Positions 9,779 to 18,284 of a DNA stretch of 60,716 nt are shown here, one piece after another. The stretch lies in NCBI GenBank assembly GCA_029851365.1, contig CP099832.1:123641-184356 (forward strand). The letters are read 5' to 3'. How positions within the stretch are numbered: the first letter of the stretch is position 1; the number at the start of each line of letters is the position of its first letter. A program made the position numbers and the translations under genes. The stretch is from Candidatus Shikimatogenerans bostrichidophilus. GTDB taxonomy: Bacteria; Bacteroidota; Bacteroidia; Flavobacteriales; Blattabacteriaceae. The notes under the pieces are model-generated. The model ran no database searches. It was not told the origin of the DNA and saw only the letters and a list, made by a program, of their open reading frames with translations.

Positions 9779-11692
9779 ATGAATTATAAAACATATACAG
9801 CAAAAAATATACAATATTTAGAAGGTATTGATCATATTAGAAAAAGACCATCTATGTATATAGGTGATACTAATATAAATGGTTTACATCATTTATTATA
9901 TGAATTATTAGATAATTCTCTAGATGAATTTTTAGAAGGTTATTGTACAAAAATAAGAATTATTATATTAAAAAATGATAAAATATCTGTAGAAGATAAT
10001 GGTAGAGGAATACCTATAGATTATAATAAAAAAAATAAAAAAACAGCTTTAGAATTAGTTTTAACTAAAATAGGAGCAGGAGGTAAATTTAATAGAAAAG
10101 CTTATAAAATTTCTAGTGGATTACATGGTGTAGGATTATCATGTGTTAATGCTTTATCTAAAAAATTAAATATAAGTATATTTAGAAATAATAAAATATA
10201 TAATCAAATATATTCTAAAGGTAAGCCTATAAATAAATTAAAAATTATAGGTAAAACATCTAAGACTGGAACAAAAATTGTATTTACAATTGATGATAAA
10301 ATATTTAAATATAAAAAATATAATTATAATATTATAATAAATAAATTAAAAGAGATAACTTATTTAAATAAAGGTTTAAAAATATTTTTTTTAGATAAAA
10401 GAATAAATAAAAAAAAAATATTATATTCTAATAATGGATTAATAGATTATATAAATTATATAGATACTTATGGTAGATCTGTAAATAAAAAAGATATATA
10501 TATTAAAGAAAATATAAATAATATAGATATAGAATTTATATTAAGATATAAATATAGTATAAAAGAAAGAATTATATCGTTCGTTAATAATATTAAAACT
10601 ATAAATGGTGGTACTCATATAACTGGATTTAAAAGAGGATTAACTAAATCATTTAAAAAATATTTAAATTATATTAATAATATTAAAAATTATATAAATA
10701 AAATAAAAGGTAGAGATATAAGAGATGGTATAATAGCTATATTAACTATAAAATTAAGTAATCCTGAATTTGAAGGACAAACTAAAAATAAATTAGTTAA
10801 TAAAAATATAACTGGATTAATAGAAAAAATAGTAAAAAATTCTGTTAATAAATTTTTAGAAGAAAATCCTAAAGAATCTAAAAAAATATTAGATAAAATT
10901 ATATTATCTTATAAATCTAGATATGCTGCACAAAGAGTTAAAGAATCTATATTTAATAAAAAAATAAAAATATATAATAAAATTACAGGAATACCAGGTA
11001 AATTAGCTGATTCTACTTATGATATACCAGAAAAATGTGAAATATTTTTAGTAGAAGGTGATTCTGCAGGAGGAACAGCAAAACAGGGTAGAAATCGTAA
11101 ATATCAAGCTATATTACCATTAAAAGGAAAAATATTAAATGTACAAAAATCTATAGATAGTAAAGTATTAACTAACAATGAAATAAAAAATATATTTTTA
11201 GCTTTAGGAGTAAATTTAGAAAAAGTGAAAGATAATGTAAAATTAAATATAAGTAATTTAAGATATAAAAAAATAATAATTATGACTGATGCAGATGTAG
11301 ATGGAAAACATATAACATCATTAATATTAGGTTTTATATTTAAATATATGAAAATTTTAATATATAAAGGATATATATATATAGCAAAACCTCCTTTATA
11401 TCTAATATATAATAATAATATTAAAAAATATTTATGGAATAATTTAAATAAAAAAAAAATTATAAATAAATATAAAAATTATAAAATACAAAGATATAAA
11501 GGTTTGGGGGAAATGAATTCAGATCAATTATGGGATACTACTATGAATCCAAAAACTAGAAAATTAAAAAAAATTATTATAAATAATAATAATAAAAGTG
11601 AGTTAATATTTAATATATTAATGGGAGAAAATGTTTCACCTAGAAAAAAATTTATAAAAAAATATTATAGATATGCTAATTTAGATATATAA
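9779..11692 (+). CDS. gyrB: DNA gyrase subunit B
   Basis: ATPase and TOPRIM subunit of the type II topoisomerase. The 637-residue protein has the GHKL ATPase (IRKRPSMYIGD, ELLDNSLDEFLEG, EDNGRGIP, SSGLHGVGLSCVNALS), the TOPRIM motifs EGDSAGGTAKQGR and MTDADVDGKHITSL, and the C-terminal YKGLGEMNSDQLWDTTMNP. The length is that of the short GyrB without the proteobacterial insertion. It is called GyrB rather than ParE because the partner in the window (gyrA) carries a GyrA box and no second pair is seen. It ends in a hairpin shared with rpsP. Confidence 0.93.
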   Translation: MNYKTYTAKNIQYLEGIDHIRKRPSMYIGDTNINGLHHLLYELLDNSLDEFLEGYCTKIRIIILKNDKISVEDNGRGIPIDYNKKNKKTALELVLTKIGAGGKFNRKAYKISSGLHGVGLSCVNALSKKLNISIFRNNKIYNQIYSKGKPINKLKIIGKTSKTGTKIVFTIDDKIFKYKKYNYNIIINKLKEITYLNKGLKIFFLDKRINKKKILYSNNGLIDYINYIDTYGRSVNKKDIYIKENINNIDIEFILRYKYSIKERIISFVNNIKTINGGTHITGFKRGLTKSFKKYLNYINNIKNYINKIKGRDIRDGIIAILTIKLSNPEFEGQTKNKLVNKNITGLIEKIVKNSVNKFLEENPKESKKILDKIILSYKSRYAAQRVKESIFNKKIKIYNKITGIPGKLADSTYDIPEKCEIFLVEGDSAGGTAKQGRNRKYQAILPLKGKILNVQKSIDSKVLTNNEIKNIFLALGVNLEKVKDNVKLNISNLRYKKIIIMTDADVDGKHITSLILGFIFKYMKILIYKGYIYIAKPPLYLIYNNNIKKYLWNNLNKKKIINKYKNYKIQRYKGLGEMNSDQLWDTTMNPKTRKLKKIIINNNNKSELIFNILMGENVSPRKKFIKKYYRYANLDI

Positions 11693-11727
11693 TAAAATAT
11701 TATAATAATATATTATAATATTTTATT
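11691..11727. terminator. Bidirectional hairpin between gyrB and rpsP
   Basis: Bases 11691-11707 are perfectly complementary to 11711-11727: a 17-bp stem with a 3-base loop, all A/T. It contains the end of the gyrB stop codon on one side and the rpsP stop on the other. Its perfect length in so compact a gap suggests selection as a shared terminator or 3'-end stabiliser. Confidence 0.65.
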
Positions 11728-11949
11728 TAATATAGATTTAATAGTTTTAGTAGGTTTTGCTCCTTTACTTAACCAATATTTTATATCTTTTATATTATTT
11801 ATAATAACTTTATTATCTATTAAATTAGGATTATATATACCTATTTTTTTTATAATTTTACCATCTCTAGGAGATCTTGAATCAGCTACTACTATATGAT
11901 ATATAGGGTAATGTTTTTTACCATGTCTTTGTAATCTAATTTTTACCAT
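11713..11949 (-). CDS. rpsP: 30S ribosomal protein S16
   Basis: Ribosomal protein of the small-subunit body. The 78 residues begin with the diagnostic VKIRLQRHGKKHYPIYHIVV and continue DSRSPRDGKIIKKIGIYNP. The C-terminal WLSKGAKPTKTI also matches the family. Length is typical of a minimal S16. It is transcribed alone towards gyrB; the other side is tRNA-Gln on the opposite strand. Confidence 0.97.
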   Translation of the reverse strand: MVKIRLQRHGKKHYPIYHIVVADSRSPRDGKIIKKIGIYNPNLIDNKVIINNIKDIKYWLSKGAKPTKTIKSILNKIL

Positions 11950-12009
11950 AATTATTAAATTTTATATTAATATTAAATATATATATATTTATATTTTATT
12001 AGTATATAT

Positions 12010-12081
12010 AGACTCGTGGTGTAATGGTTAGCACTTCAGATTTTGATTCTGATAGTTAAGGTTCGAACCCTTACGAGTCTA
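12010..12081 (+). tRNA. tRNA-Gln (anticodon UUG)
   Basis: The cloverleaf is complete. The acceptor AGACTCG pairs with CGAGTCT, and the D arm stem is GTGT/GCAC. The anticodon stem TCAGA/TCTGA encloses TTTTGAT with anticodon TTG. The T arm is TAAGG-TTCGAAC-CCTTA. CCA is not encoded. The discriminator base is the last base before the stop codon of the convergent fmt. Confidence 0.95.
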
Positions 12082-13047
12082 TCAAAAAAGAAATATATTA
12101 TTTTTATATTCTAAACCATTATATATATCTATAATATTAAGTTTTTTTCTATTATTTAATTGACATTGTAATAATTCTATAAAATTATTTTTAGTTTTTA
12201 TAAATATTTTTTTATTAATATATAGTAATCTACCTAATTGATAATTTTTATATTTTTCTAAATTTATATTCAAATTAATATTAATTTTAAAAATATTTAT
12301 TATATATATATTTTTTTTAGTATTTAAAAAACACCAAGCTGGTTTATTTTCTGGTAAACCTAAAATTAATTGTAATATATCTTTTTCACTATATAAAAAA
12401 AAATATATTTTACTATAATAATTATTTATTTTAGGAGCTAATTTTATATTTTTAAATTTATTTTTATTTATATAATTTATTTTTTTATTATTTTTTTTTA
12501 AAAATAATACTTTTTTTAAAGTTTTTATTAAAAAATTTTTAGTTAAATTAGATAATATATTATATAATTTTATATAATTAGTATTTTCTTTTATTTTTAT
12601 TTTTTTTTGTAATATAATTTTACCAGAATCTATATCATTATTTATAAAAAAACTAGTTAATCCAGTAATTTTATCTCCATATATAATAGACCAATTTATA
12701 GGACTTGGTCCTTTATATTGTGGTAATAAAGATGGATGAATATTAATAGTTCCATATTTAGGTATTTTCCAAATTTTTTCTTTAAGTATTTTAAAAGAAA
12801 TTACTATAGATAAATGAGGTCTACTATCAATAATTTTTTTTATATATATTATATTATCAATATCTTCACTATATATAATTTTTATATTATTATTTATAGA
12901 TATTTTTTTTATTAAATTAAGTTTATTATTAATATATTCTTTTTTTGAAGTAATAATATAATTAATTTTTATATTTTTATTATTTACTAAATATTTTAAT
13001 GTAGGTATAGCAAATAATCCATTACTCATAAAGATAATTTTAATCAT
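12082..13047 (-). CDS. fmt: Methionyl-tRNA formyltransferase
   Basis: Formylates initiator Met-tRNA with 10-formyl-tetrahydrofolate. The 321-residue length is normal. The N-terminal MIKIIFMSNGLFAIPTLKYL and the folate/catalytic signature INIHPSLLPQYKGPSPINW (with the catalytic His and neighbouring residues) and IDSGKIILQ are clear. The C-terminal tRNA-binding part retains KPAWCFLNT. The gene ends with TGA immediately next to tRNA-Gln, which shows that TGA is a stop codon here. Confidence 0.93.
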   Translation of the reverse strand: MIKIIFMSNGLFAIPTLKYLVNNKNIKINYIITSKKEYINNKLNLIKKISINNNIKIIYSEDIDNIIYIKKIIDSRPHLSIVISFKILKEKIWKIPKYGTINIHPSLLPQYKGPSPINWSIIYGDKITGLTSFFINNDIDSGKIILQKKIKIKENTNYIKLYNILSNLTKNFLIKTLKKVLFLKKNNKKINYINKNKFKNIKLAPKINNYYSKIYFFLYSEKDILQLILGLPENKPAWCFLNTKKNIYIINIFKININLNINLEKYKNYQLGRLLYINKKIFIKTKNNFIELLQCQLNNRKKLNIIDIYNGLEYKNNIFLF

Positions 13048-13060
13048 ATATTTATATTTA

Positions 13061-13133
13061 TGACCTGGCTGGGATTCGGACCCAGGACCCTTACATTAAA
13101 AGTGTAATGCTCTACCAGCTGAGCTACCAAGTC
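13061..13133 (-). tRNA. tRNA-Lys (anticodon UUU)
   Basis: On the minus strand the acceptor GACTTGG pairs with CCAGGTC with one G-U pair. The D arm is GCTC/GAGC. The anticodon stem TTACA/TGTAA holds loop CTTTTAA with anticodon TTT. The T arm is CTGGG-TCCGAAT-CCCAG. CCA is not encoded. Confidence 0.96.
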
Positions 13134-13205
13134 ATATATCTATATTATATATAATAGGATAATTAAATAATAGTTATTATTTTTATAAAAAAAAATATAT
13201 AATAA

Positions 13206-13730
13206 ATGAAAATTTTTTTATTAGGATATATGGGATGTGGTAAAACATATATAGGATCTTTATTATCAAAAAAAATAAAATTTTTACATATAGATTTAGA
13301 TAAAGTTATAGAATTAATTTTTAAAATGAATATAAGTACTTATTTTAAAAAATTTGGTGAGTATAATTTTAGAGTATTAGAAAATAATGTATTAAAATTT
13401 ATTTTAAGAAATAGTAAAATAAAAAACTATATATTTTCTTTAGGAGGTGGAACACCGTGTTTTTTTAATAATTTAAAATATATAAAAGAATATGGTAAAA
13501 GTATTTATATAAAAGTTAATCATAAAATATTATATAAAAGATTATCAATAGATAATGATAATAGACCTCTTTTAAAAAATAAAAAAGGAAAAGTTTTATA
13601 TAATTTTATAAAAAATCATATTAAATTAAGAAATAAATATTATAATAAAGCTAATTATATAATTAATGCTAATAATAATAATTTTAAAGATATTGCAAAT
13701 TATATAAATAATAATTTATTACATAATTAA
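13206..13730 (+). CDS. aroK: Shikimate kinase
   Basis: Phosphorylates shikimate at O3 using ATP. The 174-residue protein has the Walker A loop GYMGCGKTYIG (residues 7-17), the substrate-binding HIDLDKVIE, GEYNFRVLE, the glycine loop SLGGGTPCF and the lid arginine region DNRPLL. The length is typical. It starts the aroK-tilS-thrS run, in which each gene overlaps the next; the tilS ATG shares a base with the aroK stop. Confidence 0.95.
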   Translation: MKIFLLGYMGCGKTYIGSLLSKKIKFLHIDLDKVIELIFKMNISTYFKKFGEYNFRVLENNVLKFILRNSKIKNYIFSLGGGTPCFFNNLKYIKEYGKSIYIKVNHKILYKRLSIDNDNRPLLKNKKGKVLYNFIKNHIKLRNKYYNKANYIINANNNNFKDIANYINNNLLHN

Positions 13731-15067
13731 TGTTAAAAAAGTTTAAAAACTATTTTTTAAATAATAAGTGGATAAATAAAAAATTTATTATAGCTGTTAG
13801 TGGTGGATTAGATAGTATTATATTATTAAATATTTTTATAAAAATATTTAAAAGGAATATAATAGTGTGTAATTGTAATTTTAATTTATCTAAAGATAGA
13901 AAACATAATATTTTAGTTTTTAATATATGTTATAAAAATAATTTAAAATTATATTTTAAAGATTTTAATACCTTAAAATATATAAAAAATAAAAAATATT
14001 CTATTCAAATGGGAGCTAGAGAATTAAGATATAAATGGTTCTATAAAATATTAAAAAAAAATAAATATGATTATATAGTTACTGGGCATCATATAAACGA
14101 TGATATAGAAACTTTTTTTATAAATTTATTAAAAGGTAATAGTTTATTTGGATTAAAAGGTATAAAATCTATAAATAATAAAATTTTAAGACCTTATTTA
14201 ATTTTAAAAATAAATAAGGAATATATATATAAATATGCAATAAAAAATAATATTAGATGGATAGAAGATAAAAGTAATATAAAAAACTATTATTTTAGAA
14301 ATAATATAAGAAATAATTTAATACCTTATATAAAAAATGTTTATAATAAATATTATAATAATATTTATAATACATTATATAAGTTAAAAATAGAGTCTAA
14401 TATATTAAATAATTATATAAAATATATTTATAAAAATATATTAAAAACTAAATATATATTAAATATAAAATATATTTGTATATATTTTTATAAAATTTTA
14501 AAAATTAAAAATTATGATTATATAATATATAGGAATTTAATAAAGTATGGATTTTGTAATTTTAATTATTTTATAAATATTAATAATAAAAGAAAAGGTT
14601 ATATAATTTATTCTAATAGTAATAAATATAAAATTATAAAAGATAATAAAAAATTAATTCTATTTAAAAATAAAAAAAATAAAATTAATTTTTTAATAAA
14701 AAAATCTACTATTATTAATATTAATAAAAATAATAAAATAATTTTTAAATTTGTTAAAAATAAAAATATTATTTTTAATAATAAATATATATATTTAAAT
14801 TTAGATTTAATTATTTTACCTATATATATAAAAAATTGGAGAAAAGGATATAAATATTCATATAAAAATAAAATTATAAAAATTAATAAAATTTTTAAAA
14901 AATTAAAAATTTCTAGATTTTATAAAGATAAAATTTTATTTTTAGTAGATAGTAATAATATAATATTATCTAGTTTAAATATGATTTATATATATAATAA
15001 TAATTATATAGTTAATAATAATACTAAAAATATATTATATTATAATTTTTTATTTAATTTAAAATGA
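13730..15067 (+). CDS. tilS: tRNA(Ile)-lysidine synthase
   Basis: Modifies C34 of the CAU-anticodon tRNA-Ile to lysidine so that it reads AUA, which is heavily used in this genome. The PP-loop motif is AVSGGLDSIILLN near residues 22-34. The N-terminal domain continues with GARELRYKWFYKIL, VTGHHINDDIETFFINLLKG and GLKGI. At 445 residues it is full length, including a divergent lysine-rich C-terminal domain. It starts with a TAATG overlap with aroK and ends with an ATGA overlap with thrS. Confidence 0.93.
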   Translation: MLKKFKNYFLNNKWINKKFIIAVSGGLDSIILLNIFIKIFKRNIIVCNCNFNLSKDRKHNILVFNICYKNNLKLYFKDFNTLKYIKNKKYSIQMGARELRYKWFYKILKKNKYDYIVTGHHINDDIETFFINLLKGNSLFGLKGIKSINNKILRPYLILKINKEYIYKYAIKNNIRWIEDKSNIKNYYFRNNIRNNLIPYIKNVYNKYYNNIYNTLYKLKIESNILNNYIKYIYKNILKTKYILNIKYICIYFYKILKIKNYDYIIYRNLIKYGFCNFNYFININNKRKGYIIYSNSNKYKIIKDNKKLILFKNKKNKINFLIKKSTIININKNNKIIFKFVKNKNIIFNNKYIYLNLDLIILPIYIKNWRKGYKYSYKNKIIKINKIFKKLKISRFYKDKILFLVDSNNIILSSLNMIYIYNNNYIVNNNTKNILYYNFLFNLK

Positions 15068-16266
15068 TAATAAATAATCATAAAAAAATAGGGGAAAAAT
15101 TAGAATTATTTTTTTTCTATAAAAATATAAATACTGGATTACCCATATGGTTACCTAATGGTATATATATATATAATAAAATTAAAAATATTATAAGAAG
15201 AATAAATATAAGTAATAAATATTTAGAAGTTAATACACCTTTAATAGGTAATTATAGTTTATATAAAAAGTCTGGACATATTGAAAAATATATTAATAAT
15301 ATATTTAAAATATTATATAAGAAAAAAATTTATTTAAAACCTATGAATTGTCCATATCACTGTTTAATATACAAATATTATAATAATATATCTTATAAAA
15401 AATTACCTATTAAAATATTTGAATTTGGTACTGTATTTAGAAATGAAAAACATGGAGAGTTAAATGGGTTATTTAGAACTAAAATGTTTACTCAAGATGA
15501 TGGACATATATTTTGTAAAAATAATATAGAAATAATTAATGAAATAAATAAAATAATAAAAATAATAAAAAAATTATATATAAAATTTAATATAAAAGAA
15601 TATTATATTCAATTGTCTTTAAGATCTAAAGATAGTAATAAATATATAGGTATAAGAAAAAATTGGTTAAAATCTGAAAGAATATTATTATCTGTAGTTA
15701 AAAAAAATAATATTAAATATAAAATAATTTATGGAGAAGCTGCATTTTATGGTCCTAAAATAGATTTTATAATTAAAGATAGTATTAATAGAAAATGGCA
15801 ATTAAGTACTATACAAATAGATTATAATACACCTAAAAAATTTAATATTAAATTTATTGATAATAATAATAAAATTTGTACTCCTATTATGATACATAGA
15901 GCATATATAGGATCAATAGAAAGATTTATAGGTATATTAATAGAAAATTCAAATGGTAATTTACCTATTTGGTTATTAAAACTTCAAATAATAATATTAC
16001 CTATTTTTAATTATAATGATATATATATATTGAATCTATATAAAAAATTAAAAAAAAATAAAATTAGATGTAATATAGATAAAACTAAAGATAATATAAA
16101 TATAAAAATTAAAAAATATGAGAAATTAAATATACCTATTATAATTATAATAGGAGAGAAAGAAATATTAAATAAAAAAATTTTTATAAGACAAAAAGAT
16201 AAAAAATTTAGTATTAGTTTAAATAAAGGATATAAATATATAATAAATTATATTTATAATAATTAA
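15064..16266 (+). CDS. thrS: Threonyl-tRNA synthetase, lacking the N-terminal editing domains
   Basis: Class II synthetase for tRNA-Thr. Only 400 residues are present against about 640 in E. coli. The protein begins at the HKKIGEKLELF block, which is the start of the catalytic core, so the TGS and editing (N1/N2) domains are missing. The core is intact: KPMNCPYHC, VFRNEKHGELNGLFRT, FTQDDGHIF, GEAAFYGPKIDF and MIHRAYIGSIERFIG, including the three zinc ligands (Cys, His, His). A short anticodon-binding domain follows. The upstream overlap with tilS (ATGA) leaves no room for a longer start. Confidence 0.93.
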   Translation: MIINNHKKIGEKLELFFFYKNINTGLPIWLPNGIYIYNKIKNIIRRINISNKYLEVNTPLIGNYSLYKKSGHIEKYINNIFKILYKKKIYLKPMNCPYHCLIYKYYNNISYKKLPIKIFEFGTVFRNEKHGELNGLFRTKMFTQDDGHIFCKNNIEIINEINKIIKIIKKLYIKFNIKEYYIQLSLRSKDSNKYIGIRKNWLKSERILLSVVKKNNIKYKIIYGEAAFYGPKIDFIIKDSINRKWQLSTIQIDYNTPKKFNIKFIDNNNKICTPIMIHRAYIGSIERFIGILIENSNGNLPIWLLKLQIIILPIFNYNDIYILNLYKKLKKNKIRCNIDKTKDNINIKIKKYEKLNIPIIIIIGEKEILNKKIFIRQKDKKFSISLNKGYKYIINYIYNN

Positions 16267-16299
16267 TTAAAATATTTTAAAACTATAAAAAAAAAATAT

Positions 16300-16815
16300 A
16301 TTTTAGATAAAAAATTATCTAAATTTAAAATTAATAATAATATAAAATATAAATTAGTAAAATTAGTAGGTAGTGATATACTAGAAAATAAAACATATAA
16401 ATTATCAGATTTACTTTATAAAAAACGAATAAATAATATAAAATTAGATTTAATGATTATTAATGAAAATATACACCCACCATTAGTTAAATTATTAGAT
16501 TTTAATAAATATTTATATAATATAAAGAAGAAATTAAAAAAAAATTTAAAAAATAACCCAATAAAAATAGTAAGATTAAGTCCTCAAATAAGTGAACATG
16601 ATATAGATTTTAAAATAAAACAAGTTATAAAGTTTTTAAATAAAAAATATAAAGTAAAACTTTATGTTTTTTTTAAAGGTAGATCTATAATATATAAAGA
16701 TCAAGGTGAAAAAGTATTAATGTTCTTTTATAATAAGTTAAATAATTTATGTATAATTGAAAAAAAACCTTATATGGATTTTAATAAAATGTTTATGATA
16801 ATAAAACCAAAATAA
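16300..16815 (+). CDS. infC: Translation initiation factor IF-3, probable ATT start
   Basis: Prevents premature subunit joining and proofreads the initiation codon. The first ATG (16453) would give only 120 residues, but the same frame is open upstream to the thrS stop and encodes the missing N-domain, seen as KLVKLVGSDILENKTYKLSD and then LDLMIINENIHPPLVKLLDF. The C-domain has KIVRLSPQISEHDIDFKIKQ and FFKGRSIIY. No ATG, GTG or TTG occurs upstream, so I chose ATT at 16300 (171 residues); ATA at 16285 is the alternative. An AUU start with self-regulation by IF-3 is well known for infC. It heads infC-rpmI-rplT. Confidence 0.88.
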   Translation: MLDKKLSKFKINNNIKYKLVKLVGSDILENKTYKLSDLLYKKRINNIKLDLMIINENIHPPLVKLLDFNKYLYNIKKKLKKNLKNNPIKIVRLSPQISEHDIDFKIKQVIKFLNKKYKVKLYVFFKGRSIIYKDQGEKVLMFFYNKLNNLCIIEKKPYMDFNKMFMIIKPK

Positions 16816-16824
16816 TATAAATTT

Positions 16825-16992
16825 ATGAAATTAAAAAGTAAATCAAGTTATAAAAAAAGATTCAAATTTATATCTAATAATAAAATTAAAAGAAGAAAAT
16901 CTAATAAAAATCATAATTTAACAAAAAAATCTAAAAAAAGAAAAAAAAGATTATCTAAAAAAAAAATTTTAAATAAAAATAAAATAAAATAA
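16825..16992 (+). CDS. rpmI: 50S ribosomal protein L35
   Basis: A 55-residue, very basic protein. It begins MKLKSKSSYKKRFKF, continues KIKRRKSNKNHNLTKKSKKR, and ends in KNKIK, which matches the L35 pattern of KSSAKKRFK and HLLTKK. Its place between infC and rplT is the conserved operon order. It lies 9 bases after the infC stop, and rplT begins 1 base after its own stop. Confidence 0.93.
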   Translation: MKLKSKSSYKKRFKFISNNKIKRRKSNKNHNLTKKSKKRKKRLSKKKILNKNKIK

Positions 16993-16993
16993 T

Positions 16994-17341
16994 ATGCCAA
17001 GATCAAAAAATAAAGTTGCTTCTAAAAAAAGAAGAAAAAAAATATTAAAACTAGCAAAAGGATATTATGGTGTAAAAAGTAAAAGTTATACTATTGCTAA
17101 AAATGCTGTAGAAAAATCATTATTACATTCTTATTTAGGTAGAAAAGAAAAAAAGAAATTCTTTAAAAGATTATGGATAATAAGAATTAATGCATATGTA
17201 AGAAAATATAGTAATTTAAATTATTCAAAATTTATGTATTTATTAAATAAAAATAAATATAAATTAAATAGGAAGATATTATCTTATTTAAGTATAGAAT
17301 CTAAAAATAATTTATTAAGACAAATTTTAAATAATAAATAA
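16994..17341 (+). CDS. rplT: 50S ribosomal protein L20
   Basis: Binds 23S rRNA early in 50S assembly and, in other bacteria, represses its own operon. The 115 residues begin PRSKNKVASKKRRKKILKLA, followed by KGYYGVKSKSYTIAKNAVEK and WIIRINAYVRKYSNLNYSKF, all diagnostic. Length is typical. Its stop codon directly abuts the stop of the convergent rnz. A 7-bp inverted repeat at 17342-17358 is the only hairpin there. Confidence 0.97.
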   Translation: MPRSKNKVASKKRRKKILKLAKGYYGVKSKSYTIAKNAVEKSLLHSYLGRKEKKKFFKRLWIIRINAYVRKYSNLNYSKFMYLLNKNKYKLNRKILSYLSIESKNNLLRQILNNK

Positions 17342-18259
17342 TTAAATATAATATTTAACTAATGTTTTAGGTATTATTGTGTTTTTAAAAATTTTTTTAG
17401 CCTCTTTTTTAAACATTGATTTATTTGTAAAACGATTTGAAAAATGACCAATAATTAATTTTTTAGTATTAGATTTTTTAGCTATTTTAGCTGCATTTAT
17501 TGATGTAGAATGACCTCTTTTATTTGCTAAATCTTTATATTTATGTAAATATGTAGTTTCATGATATAATAAATCTACATTTTTTAAATATTTTACTACT
17601 TCAGGATTATATTTAGTATCACTACAAAAAGCATAACTTAATGATTTTATTCTATTATATGTAAGATATTTATTAGGTATAATAGTACCATTTTTTTTAA
17701 TATAATTATATCCTTTTTGTATAGAACGATAATCTTTTATTTTAATTTCTTTTATTTTTTTTATTTTATCTATTTTTAATCTTTTAAAATTTTTTTTTTC
17801 TTTAAATAAAAATCCATTTGTATATATTTTATGTTTTAATGGTATGGTATATATTTTTACATTTTTATTTTCATAAATTTTTTTTTGTTTTATTGATGAT
17901 AATACAACAAATCTTAATGGATAATTAATATTTGAATTAGACCATTTAATATGTATTTCTATAATTTCTTTTAATCCTTTAGGAGCATATATAGTTAATA
18001 AACTATTGCGTCTTAATAGTTGATATGTTGATAAAATACTAATTAATCCAAAATAATGATCTCCATGTAAATGTGATATAAATATATTATTTATTTTATT
18101 CATTTTTATTTTAGTTTTTAATAATTGAGTTTGAGTACCTTCACCACAATCTATTAAAAATAAATTATTTTTCATGCTTAATATTTGAGAAGTAGGATGA
18201 TGATTATAAAATGGTAAAGAAGAATTATATCCTAATATTATTATAAATGATTTTTCCAT
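17342..18259 (-). CDS. rnz: Ribonuclease Z
   Basis: Metallo-beta-lactamase-fold endonuclease that removes the 3' trailer of tRNA precursors. This fits the lack of encoded CCA in every tRNA of the window. Signatures are LIDCGEGTQTQLL, the zinc motif SHLHGDHYFGL near residue 62, CSDTKYNPEV, LYHETTYL, RGHSTSINAAKIAKK and LIIGHFSNRF. At 305 residues it is the normal short form. It starts 25 bases from the divergent mutS. Confidence 0.96.
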   Translation of the reverse strand: MEKSFIIILGYNSSLPFYNHHPTSQILSMKNNLFLIDCGEGTQTQLLKTKIKMNKINNIFISHLHGDHYFGLISILSTYQLLRRNSLLTIYAPKGLKEIIEIHIKWSNSNINYPLRFVVLSSIKQKKIYENKNVKIYTIPLKHKIYTNGFLFKEKKNFKRLKIDKIKKIKEIKIKDYRSIQKGYNYIKKNGTIIPNKYLTYNRIKSLSYAFCSDTKYNPEVVKYLKNVDLLYHETTYLHKYKDLANKRGHSTSINAAKIAKKSNTKKLIIGHFSNRFTNKSMFKKEAKKIFKNTIIPKTLVKYYI

Positions 18260-18284
18260 ATTGTTAATTATTATTTAATTAAAT

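Noticed and set aside
12082-12084. TGA recoded as tryptophan
   Set aside because: TGA ends fmt, tilS, rpmA and aroB at positions where the family proteins end and the next gene begins, and tryptophans are encoded by TGG.
17342-17358. Terminator between rplT and rnz
   Set aside because: Only a 7-bp all-A/T inverted repeat with a 3-base loop; such repeats are expected by chance in this composition.
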